From Candidatus Thiosymbion ectosymbiont of Robbea hypermnestra (GTDB lineage: Bacteria; Pseudomonadota; Gammaproteobacteria; Chromatiales; Chromatiaceae): a DNA stretch of 7,113 bases. Made by a program: the position numbers and the translations under genes. Numbering within the stretch: the first letter of the stretch is position 1; each line of letters opens with the position of its first letter. The stretch is from NCBI GenBank assembly GCA_020443945.1, contig JAIZWN010000304.1:1-7113 (forward strand), read 5' to 3'. This document shows, piece by piece, positions 1 to 5,234 of the stretch. A model generated the notes under the pieces. The model ran no database searches. It had not been told where the DNA came from and saw nothing but the letters and a program-made list of their open reading frames with translations.

Positions 1-105
1 CCTGCGCTCACGCGCCTCGCGGCTGGCCACTTCTCGCCGCGCTGAGAGCGAAAAATAAGGTGAAACGGGGCACTAGTCGGGTGACCGCGTAATAGCAAAC
101 CTCAC
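1..105. other. Left-edge stretch with no recognisable gene
   Basis: I see no supported gene here. A stop-free reading from the left edge on the + strand ends at TAA 56-58, giving a low-complexity Arg/Ser/Ala-rich tail. A second + strand frame stays open from the edge to a TAA near position 90. Neither resembles a family I know, and neither has a start inside the window. They could be the tail of a gene beyond the edge or intergenic repeat material. I also see no RNA gene and no good promoter. Confidence 0.4.
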
Positions 106-132
106 CGTCATTCCGGCAGGGAGTGCCGGAAT
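106..132. repeat. Short dispersed palindrome, dRS3-like
   Basis: ATTCCGGCA (110-118) and TGCCGGAAT (124-132) form a perfect 9-bp inverted repeat around a 5-nt loop. The 16 bases at 106-121 (CGTCATTCCGGCAGGG) recur exactly at 7098-7113. The layout, GTC followed by ATTCC..GGAAT arms, resembles the small dRS3-type repeats of Neisseria and related dispersed repeats of other proteobacteria. That resemblance is from memory. In Neisseria such repeats serve as insertion sites for filamentous prophages; any such role here is inference. Confidence 0.7.
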
Positions 133-212
133 CTACCGGTGCCAGGGACGGCAGTTTGCGGAAAACATCCGCCGACCCCAAACTATGCGGCGCGCGTTAC
201 TTCAGGTGAACC

Positions 213-467
213 ATAACCACCACGATCAGCTTCGACTTCGACGCCTCGGCATTCGGTGCTCTTCGGCTTGCGCCGAGAGAGTTTGCCCGCGAGATGTGTA
301 TCGCGGCGGCCGTGCAGTGGTACGCACAGGGGATCGTTTCCCAAGGAAAAGCGGCCGAGCTTGCGCAGCTGACCCGCGCCGAGTTCCTGGACGAGCTTTT
401 CCGGCGCCAAGTCCCTGCCTGCCAGGTTACCCCGGACGAGCTGGCGGATGAGATTCACGGTACTTAG
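213..467 (+). pseudogene. UPF0175-family antitoxin, start codon lost (ATA)
   Basis: Read from 213, the frame gives 84 residues with the hallmarks of UPF0175 antitoxins: an N-terminal strand (ISFDFDASAFGALRLAP), the REFAREM..AAAVQWYAQGIVSQGKAAELA helices, the LTRAEFLDELFRRQVP segment and an acidic tail. Proteins of this family are DNA-binding antitoxins that neutralise and autoregulate a PIN-like toxin encoded just downstream, which is the arrangement here. The codon where the family's ATG should lie is ATA (213-215). It follows an AGGTGA ribosome-binding site (204-209) and an in-frame TGA stop at 207-209. No ATG, GTG, TTG or CTG occurs in frame until ATG 294, which would remove about 27 residues including the first strand. 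The overlapping frame that begins at ATG 185 does not encode the family N-terminus. I read this as start-codon loss in a decaying locus. Weak ATA initiation or a truncated product from 294 remains possible. The 3' end overlaps the toxin reading frame by 20 bp. Confidence 0.75.
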
Positions 468-600
468 GCATTGGGTCGTCAACGCCTCGCCACTGATTCT
501 GCTCGGTAAGACCGGTTACCTCGGGCTTCTCGGTGCGCTGGCCGATCAGGTCGCCATTCCGAGGGCCGTTACCGGTGAAGTCGGCGCGGTGGTGCCGTAA
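448..600 (+). pseudogene. Truncated DUF3368 PIN-like toxin fragment
   Basis: ATG 448 opens a 50-residue frame that ends at TAA 598-600. Its sequence carries the N-terminal signature of DUF3368 PIN-like toxins: VVNASPLILLGK, then a helix, then QVAIPRAVTGEV. Full-length members are roughly 150 residues and are thought to act as ribonucleases. This copy stops before the later acidic residues of the active site, so it should be inactive. The frame beyond the stop shows no PIN similarity, so the remainder was deleted or replaced rather than interrupted by one point mutation. The TAA lies inside the left arm of the inverted-repeat unit at 598-649, which suggests that junction is where the gene was broken. 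The ATG lies inside the 3' end of the UPF0175 gene, the usual overlapping arrangement of this toxin-antitoxin type. A short peptide could still be translated. Confidence 0.75.
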
Positions 601-649
601 CTTTGTTATCCCTGGCGATATACACTGAATCCCGGAAACAACAAAGTTA
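598..649. repeat. 52-bp unit with 10-bp terminal inverted repeats
   Basis: TAACTTTGTT (598-607) and AACAAAGTTA (640-649) are perfect inverted copies separated by 32 nt. The left arm supplies the premature stop of the toxin fragment. The unit encodes nothing. It could be a miniature inverted-repeat element or a stem-loop. No run of T follows the right arm, so a classical intrinsic terminator is unlikely. I do not recognise the arm sequence as a named insertion-sequence end. Confidence 0.5.
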
Positions 650-667
650 GAACACTACCCGTGCTCC

Positions 668-699
668 GTAGGCCGGGTTGCGCCCAGCAGGAGTAACCC
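668..699 (+). repeat. Degenerate REP-like hairpin
   Basis: A GTAG tetranucleotide (668-671) is followed by GGGTT (675-679) and, after a loop, AACCC (695-699). GTAG followed by an imperfect palindrome is the layout of REP sequences mobilised by RAYT transposases. The stem is only 5 bp, so this is either a decayed copy or a chance match. Confidence 0.4.
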
Positions 700-781
700 A
701 TTCCGACCAGCCCATCAATCCGTGCCGTGCGCCCCATTCCTTTAGGAAAGAAATATTCCTTCCCATACTACAGGCCGGCCC

Positions 782-810
782 GTAGGTTGGGGTGAGCTGG
801 CAATCCCAAC
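782..810 (+). repeat. REP-like hairpin, GTTGGG stem family
   Basis: GTAG (782-785) precedes the stem GTTGGG (786-791) and CCCAAC (805-810), which a G-T pair extends by one. The left half matches a REP motif I remember from gammaproteobacteria (GTAGGTTGGGGTGAGC), while the right half has diverged. Just to its left, 768-785 (CTAC...GTAG) forms a near-perfect 18-bp palindrome, as if two REP heads met there. Confidence 0.55.
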
Positions 811-835
811 AAATTGCTCTGTCAGGCCAAAGGAC

Positions 836-915
836 CGTAGGGCGGGATAGCGTAGCGTATCCCGCCATCTCGGGATCGGCGGGATACGGCCATCCCTGGT
901 CTATCCCGCCCTACG
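836..915. repeat. REPIN: two inverted REP sequences
   Basis: The first REP is GTAG (837-840) plus the stem GGCGGGATA (841-849) and TATCCCGCC (858-866) around an 8-nt loop. The second is inverted: stem GGCGGGATA (878-886) and TATCCCGCC (902-910), then CTAC (911-914). The outer 15 bp (836-850 and 901-915) are perfect inverted copies, as are the inner 11 bp (856-866 and 878-888), so the unit can fold as one long hairpin or as two. This is the standard arrangement of REPINs/BIMEs, non-autonomous elements moved by a RAYT transposase encoded elsewhere. It ends 30 bp before the DUF433 start and so occupies the region where the leader or promoter of the toxin-antitoxin operon should lie. Confidence 0.85.
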
Positions 916-930
916 CGGGCTCTGGTGCAC

Positions 931-936
931 GAGGAG
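931..936 (+). promoter_or_regulatory. Ribosome-binding site of the DUF433 gene
   Basis: GAGGAG lies 8 nt before ATG 945. It selects that start over the out-of-frame ATG at 940 (ATG GCA TGA, a two-codon dead end) and over the long in-frame upstream extension, whose residues would only be a translation of the REPIN. Confidence 0.75.
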
Positions 937-944
937 AAAATGGC

Positions 945-1175
945 ATGAAAAATAGTTTACTGGAACGAATTACGCTAGAAGAAGGAAAATGCGGGGGTCG
1001 CCCATGTATCAGAGAAAAACGAATGCGTATCAGCGATATCCTCGAATTGCTAGGAGCCGGAGCATCATTTGAAGAAATTTTAGAGGACTATCCTTTTCTT
1101 GAACATGAAGATATTTTGGCCGCTCTACAATACGCCGCATGTCAGACAGATCATGTGGTACTCAAAGTAGCATGA
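945..1175 (+). CDS. DUF433 antitoxin
   Basis: This 76-residue protein has the full DUF433 pattern: a short N-terminal strand, GKCGGRPCIREKRMRISDILEL (about residues 14-35), the LGAGASFEEILEDYPFLEHEDILAALQYAA helices (about 36-65) and a short tail. DUF433 proteins are helix-turn-helix-like antitoxins that bind and inhibit a PIN-like partner and repress their own operon. The partner is directly downstream, with start and stop overlapping as ATGA (1172-1175), so the two are almost certainly translated in a coupled way. The start at 945 rests on the GAGGAG ribosome-binding site and on the family N-terminus. The DNA is clearly more AT-rich than mfd, which suggests acquisition by transfer. No clear promoter is visible: the leader is taken up by the REPIN, so transcription may start upstream of it or within it. 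The family call is firm; the antitoxin role is inferred from family and arrangement. Confidence 0.9.
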   Translation: MKNSLLERITLEEGKCGGRPCIREKRMRISDILELLGAGASFEEILEDYPFLEHEDILAALQYAACQTDHVVLKVA

Positions 1176-1540
1176 AATTTCTTGTTGATAATCAATTACC
1201 CATGGCTCTGAGTCGATTTTTGCAGTCACAGAATGTGAAAGCCTTTCATGTCCTGGATGTTCAGTTAGATGAGGCAAGCGATAGAGAAATATGGCAGTAC
1301 GCGAAGATTAATAATTTAACAATAATCAGTAAAGATGAAGATTTTTTTCATTTGTCGGTTTTTGATCCTGAAGGACCTTCACTTATTTGGGTGCGTTTGG
1401 GGAATTGTCGAAGAAAATCGCTATTGGAAAAATTTTCTAACTCGCTGACACAGTTAATAGAATTGTTGGAAAGTGGACAAAGAATAGTAGAATTAAAAGG
1501 GTGGTGTCTTAAGATTTGTGGTTTCCGGGATTTGGCGTAG
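1172..1540 (+). CDS. DUF5615 PIN-like toxin
   Basis: This 122-residue protein opens with KFLVDNQLP (Asp6), continues with LDEASDREIWQYA (Asp37, Glu39) and IISKDEDFF (Asp55, Asp57), and has the VRLGNC strand (about 75-79). This is the order of conserved acidic residues in DUF5615/Mut7-C-type PIN-like domains. Such proteins are predicted metal-dependent ribonucleases whose growth inhibition is held back by the DUF433 partner. The acidic set appears complete, so the toxin is probably functional. ATG 1172 overlaps the antitoxin stop as ATGA and has no ribosome-binding site of its own, as expected for coupled translation. A longer in-frame start at 1139 lies inside the antitoxin gene and adds residues unlike the family. 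Base composition is strikingly low in GC (22 of 60 bases at 1261-1320 and 19 of 60 at 1321-1380, against 48 of 60 at 1801-1860 in mfd). The last 13 or so residues extend beyond the family core as I know it. The nuclease role is inferred from the family. Confidence 0.9.
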   Translation: MKFLVDNQLPMALSRFLQSQNVKAFHVLDVQLDEASDREIWQYAKINNLTIISKDEDFFHLSVFDPEGPSLIWVRLGNCRRKSLLEKFSNSLTQLIELLESGQRIVELKGWCLKICGFRDLA

Positions 1541-1567
1541 AGACCTTCCCTCACCATCATGGTTGTC

Positions 1568-1624
1568 CGCAGATTGCGCCGATTTTCACGGATTACTGCG
1601 TTTTTTCATCGGCGAGAATCTGCG
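1568..1624. repeat. Interrupted palindrome between toxin gene and mfd
   Basis: CGCAGATT (1568-1575) and CGCCGAT (1577-1583) pair with ATCGGCG (1608-1614) and AATCTGCG (1617-1624). That gives 15 base pairs with a small internal bulge and a 24-nt loop that contains a run of six T. The wording (cgcagatt..cgccgatt..cacggatt / aatctgcgtaatct) is of a kind I remember from dispersed intergenic repeats in many proteobacteria. It starts 28 bp after the toxin stop and could stop or stabilise that transcript, but no T-tract follows the right arm. Around it, 1541-1700 contains no gene. A TAAAAT at 1638-1643 resembles a -10 box for mfd but has no convincing -35 partner. Confidence 0.6.
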
Positions 1625-1700
1625 TAATCTGGGGATTTAAAATCACAGATCACAAAACTACAACACTACCCACTACCGAATTCATTTCTATCACCCGCCG

Positions 1701-4700
1701 ATGTCTACGCCAGCCGCTACCGCGACCGCTTTGCCCGATGCCGTTTCTCCTCTCGCGCCGCCTTTGCCGGCCAGGCCCGGCGAGCGGCTGTTGTGGGGCC
1801 GGCTGTATGGAGCGAGCCGCGCCCTGGCGATCGCCAGGGCCGCCGAGCGGGCGTCGGGGCCGGTGTTGGTGGTGGCACAGGATGTACAGACGACGGCGCG
1901 TTTGCGGGAGGAGCTGGGGTTTTTCCTGGCCGGCGCAAAGCGGCCGGTGCTGGGTTTCCCGGATTGGGAGACGCTGCCTTATGACCAGTTTTCGCCTTTG
2001 CCGGAGCTGGTTTCGGAGCGCCTGCTGACGTTGCATCGGCTGCCGGAGCTGGGGCGCGGCATTCTGGCGGTGCCGGTGGGCACTTTGTTGCAACGCCTGC
2101 CGCCGCGGGCCTATGTGGATGGGCACGCGCTGGTGCTGGCGACCGGTGACCGCCTGGAGCTGGATGCGATGCGCCGGCGCCTGGAGCAGGCGGGTTATCA
2201 GTGTGTCTCTCAGGTGATCGCCCACGGTGAGTTCGCGGTGCGCGGCTCTTTGCTGGATCTGTTTCCCGCCGGGAGTGATCGGCCCTTCCGCATCGATCTG
2301 TTCGACGAGGAGGTGGAGAGTATCCGTACCTTCGACCCGGACAGCCAGCGCTCCCAGGATCAGGTCCCTGATATCCGGTTGTTGCCGGCGCGGGAGTTTC
2401 CGCTGCATGAGGCGGCTATCACGGATTTTCGCCGGCGTTACCGTGGCACCTTCGAGGGTGACCCGCAGCAGAGTTTGATTTACCGGGAGGTTTCCGCGGG
2501 CTCGGTTCCCGGGGGGCTGGAGTATTACTTGCCGCTGTTTTTCGATGAGACCGCGACCCTGTTCGATTATCTGCCCGCGGGGACTCTGGTGATCGAGGCC
2601 GCCGGGTGCCGGGAGGCGGCGGAGGGATTTCTGGCGGATGTGGCCGCCCGCTATGAGCAGCGCCGGCATGATGCGGAGCGCCCCCTGTTGCCGCCGGATC
2701 GGCTGTATCTGACCGGGGAGGAGCTGGCCGCGCGGCTGAACCGCTTGTCCGGCGTCCAGCATCAATCGCCGGAGGTGGCGGAGCGCCGCAAGGGCTTCGG
2801 CGGGGTGGTGAATTTCGCTACCCGCGGGCTGCCGGCGCTGGCGATTCAGGCCCGGGCGACCCGTCCTGCCGGGATCTTGCAGGATTTTCTCGCCGCGCCG
2901 GGCCGGCGGGTGCTCTGTACCGCCGAGAGTGCCGGCCGGCGCGAGATGCTGCTGGAGAATCTGCACGGCTTCGGGATCCGGCCGCGTCCGGTGGCGGGCT
3001 GGCAAGAGTTCGTGGCGTCCGATGTGCCCTTGGGGCTGGCGGTGGCGCCCCTGGAGCAGGGGCTGGCGCTGGAGCGGGAGGACCTGGCCCTTGTTACCGA
3101 GACCCAGCTCTACGGCGGCCGGGTGCGCCAGACCCGCCGGCGGCAGCGGGCCGAACGGGATGGCGAGGCGCTGGTCCGCAATCTCACGGAGCTGCATGTG
3201 GGCGCGCCGGTGGTGCACGAGGACCATGGGGTCGGCCGCTACCTGGGGTTGCAGACCCTGGAGGTCGGCGGCCTGACCACGGAGTTTCTGACCCTGGAAT
3301 ACGCCCAGGGCGATAAGCTCTATGTGCCGGTGGCCTCCCTGCATCGGATTTCCCGCTACACCGGCGCTTCCGAGGAGACCGCCCCCCTGCATCGCCTGGG
3401 CAGCGGGCAGTGGGAGAAGGTCAAACGCCGGGCCGCGGAGAAGGCGCGGGATGTGGCCGCCGAGCTTCTGGATATCTATGCGCGTCGGGCGGCCCGTCAG
3501 GGCTTCGCCTTTCCGGCGGACGGGGATGACGCCGCCACCTTCGCCGCGGCCTTCGCGTTCGAGGAGACCCCGGATCAGGGGCAGGCCATCGCCACCGTGC
3601 TCGCCGATATGGCCGATCCCAAGCCCATGGATCGGGTGGTGTGCGGCGACGTGGGCTTCGGCAAGACGGAGGTGGCCATGCGCGCCGCCTTCGCGGCGGT
3701 GCAGGGTGGCAAGCAGGTGGCCGTGCTGGTGCCCACGACCCTGCTCGCCCAACAGCACTATGAAAACTTCTCGGACCGTTTCGCCGACTGGCCGGTGCGG
3801 ATCGAGAGCCTGTCGCGCTTTCGCACCGCCAGGGAGCAGAAGCAGATCCTCGCCGACCTGGTCGCCGCCAGGATCGATATCCTGGTGGGCACCCACAAGC
3901 TGCTCCAGAAGGAGGTAGGCTTCAAGGACCTGGGGCTGGTGATCGTGGACGAGGAACACCGCTTCGGGGTCCGTCACAAAGAGCAGCTCAAATCCCTGCG
4001 CAGCAAGGTGGATATCCTGACCCTGACCGCCACCCCCATCCCGCGCACCCTGAACATGGCCATGTCCGGCCTGCGGGATCTGTCCATCATCGCCACGCCG
4101 CCGGTGGCGCGCCACCCCATCAAGACCTTTACCACCCAGTGGAACGATATCCTGATCCAGGAGGCCTGCCTGCGCGAGCTCAAGCGCGGCGGCCAGATCT
4201 ATTTCCTGCACAACAAAGTCCAGACCATCGACAACACGGCCGGCAAGCTCGCGGCCCTGGTCCCGGAGGCCCGCGTCCAGGTCGCCCACGGCCAGATGCG
4301 CGAGCGGGAACTGGAGCGGGTGATGCGGGACTTCTACCACCGCCGCTTCAACCTGCTGGTGTGCACCACCATCATCGAGAGCGGCATCGACGTCCCCAGC
4401 GCCAACACCATCCTCATCGACCGCGCCGACAAGTTGGGCCTGGCCCAGCTCCACCAGCTGCGCGGGCGCGTCGGGCGCTCCCACCACCGGGCCTATGCCT
4501 ACCTGCTCACCCCGCCCCCGACGGCCATGACCCCGGACGCCAAAAAGCGCCTGGAGGCCATCGAGTCCCTGGAAGACCTGGGGGCCGGCTTCACCCTCGC
4601 CACCCACGACCTGGAGATCCGCGGCGCCGGCGAGCTGCTGGGGGAGGAGCAGAGCGGCCAGATCCAGGAGATCGGCTTCAGCCTCTACATGGACCTGCTC

Positions 4701-5198
4701 GAACGGGCGGTCACCGCCCTCAAGGCCGGCCGCGCCCCGGCGCTCGACCGCCCCCTGGACCAGGGCGCCGAGATCGACCTGGCCCTTCCCGCCCTGCTCC
4801 CGGACGACTACCTCCCCGACGTACACACCCGTCTGGTCATGTACAAACGCATCGCCGGCGCGGCCACGCGCGACGAGCTCAAAGAGCTGCAAGTGGAAAT
4901 GATCGACCGCTTCGGCCTCTTGCCGGAGCCGACCAAAAACCTCTTCGCCATCACCGAGCTCAAGCTGCAAGTTGCGCCCTTCGGCATCAAGAAGATCGAG
5001 GCCGGCCCCGCGGGCGGGCGCATCCTCTTCGACGCCGAACCCAAGCTCGACCCCACCCGCCTGATCCGCCTCATCCAGAGCGATCCCGAGGCCTTCAAGC
5101 TCGACGGCAAGGACAAGCTCCGCTTCTCCCGCGATCTGGCCGACCCCACCAGGCGGATCCGCCAGGTCGGCGAGCTCATCCGCCGGATAATCGGCTGA
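1701..5198 (+). CDS. mfd: Transcription-repair coupling factor Mfd
   Basis: Mfd is a cytoplasmic DNA translocase. It recognises RNA polymerase stalled at a lesion, pushes it off and recruits UvrA to start nucleotide excision repair on the transcribed strand. This copy has 1165 residues, close to the usual 1150. The N-terminal third is the UvrB-like module; in RGSLLDLFP..RPFRIDLF, Arg181, Arg197 and Phe201 align with E. coli Arg165, Arg181 and Phe185, which contact UvrA. The RNA-polymerase-interacting domain begins near HEDHGVGRY (506-514). The RecG-like motor shows Walker A GDVGFGKTE (649-657, Lys655), Walker B DEEH (750-753), LTATPIPRTL (775-784) and QLRGRVGRS (919-927). The C-terminal regulatory domain starts near 1024. 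All key motifs are intact, so the protein should be active. ATG 1701 gives the family N-terminus (PARPGERLLWGRLYGASRA), but no good ribosome-binding site precedes it. It appears to be transcribed alone and faces the convergent gene at 5235. Strand composition shifts along the gene from G-rich to C-rich (see findings). Confidence 0.99.
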   Translation: MSTPAATATALPDAVSPLAPPLPARPGERLLWGRLYGASRALAIARAAERASGPVLVVAQDVQTTARLREELGFFLAGAKRPVLGFPDWETLPYDQFSPLPELVSERLLTLHRLPELGRGILAVPVGTLLQRLPPRAYVDGHALVLATGDRLELDAMRRRLEQAGYQCVSQVIAHGEFAVRGSLLDLFPAGSDRPFRIDLFDEEVESIRTFDPDSQRSQDQVPDIRLLPAREFPLHEAAITDFRRRYRGTFEGDPQQSLIYREVSAGSVPGGLEYYLPLFFDETATLFDYLPAGTLVIEAAGCREAAEGFLADVAARYEQRRHDAERPLLPPDRLYLTGEELAARLNRLSGVQHQSPEVAERRKGFGGVVNFATRGLPALAIQARATRPAGILQDFLAAPGRRVLCTAESAGRREMLLENLHGFGIRPRPVAGWQEFVASDVPLGLAVAPLEQGLALEREDLALVTETQLYGGRVRQTRRRQRAERDGEALVRNLTELHVGAPVVHEDHGVGRYLGLQTLEVGGLTTEFLTLEYAQGDKLYVPVASLHRISRYTGASEETAPLHRLGSGQWEKVKRRAAEKARDVAAELLDIYARRAARQGFAFPADGDDAATFAAAFAFEETPDQGQAIATVLADMADPKPMDRVVCGDVGFGKTEVAMRAAFAAVQGGKQVAVLVPTTLLAQQHYENFSDRFADWPVRIESLSRFRTAREQKQILADLVAARIDILVGTHKLLQKEVGFKDLGLVIVDEEHRFGVRHKEQLKSLRSKVDILTLTATPIPRTLNMAMSGLRDLSIIATPPVARHPIKTFTTQWNDILIQEACLRELKRGGQIYFLHNKVQTIDNTAGKLAALVPEARVQVAHGQMRERELERVMRDFYHRRFNLLVCTTIIESGIDVPSANTILIDRADKLGLAQLHQLRGRVGRSHHRAYAYLLTPPPTAMTPDAKKRLEAIESLEDLGAGFTLATHDLEIRGAGELLGEEQSGQIQEIGFSLYMDLLERAVTALKAGRAPALDRPLDQGAEIDLALPALLPDDYLPDVHTRLVMYKRIAGAATRDELKELQVEMIDRFGLLPEPTKNLFAITELKLQVAPFGIKKIEAGPAGGRILFDAEPKLDPTRLIRLIQSDPEAFKLDGKDKLRFSRDLADPTRRIRQVGELIRRIIG

Positions 5199-5207
5199 CC
5201 CGCGGGC

Positions 5208-5234
5208 AGGCGCCCTGAAGTTTTCAGGGTGCCT
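5208..5234. terminator. Stem-loop between convergent genes
   Basis: AGGCGCCCTGAA (5208-5219) pairs with TTCAGGGTGCCT (5223-5234) over 12 bp, one pair being G-T, around a 3-nt loop. It begins 9 bp after the mfd stop and abuts the stop codon of the minus-strand gene (5235-5237), so it could end both transcripts. Neither side has the run of T expected of a classical intrinsic terminator. Its action may therefore be weak, or may be protection of the 3' ends. Confidence 0.65.

Noticed and set aside
185..451. Open frame from ATG 185 as the true start of the UPF0175 gene through a frameshift
   Set aside because: Its first residues do not resemble the UPF0175 N-terminus, whereas the 213 frame does from its first codons, so a lost start codon is the simpler reading.
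792..944. N-terminal extension of the DUF433 antitoxin
   Set aside because: The extra 51 residues translate the REP/REPIN DNA; the family N-terminus and the GAGGAG site support ATG 945.
600..944. CRISPR array or tRNA in the repeat-rich gap
   Set aside because: The repeats are palindromes of different sequence without regular spacing or unique spacers, and I see no tRNA cloverleaf or T-arm consensus.
1516..2028. Open frame of 170 codons spanning the mfd start
   Set aside because: It runs through a palindromic repeat and then out of frame into mfd; the translation resembles no family.
1650..4970. Very long open frame on the minus strand opposite mfd (1106 codons)
   Set aside because: It is the shadow of a GC-rich gene. 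Its translation is Gly/Gln/Arg/His-rich with no recognisable domain, while the opposite strand encodes a fully conserved Mfd.
4139..5218. Open frame of 359 codons on the + strand in another frame of mfd
   Set aside because: It is dominated by Pro, Arg, His and Gly, has no family resemblance, and lies inside the conserved motor and C-terminal domains of Mfd.
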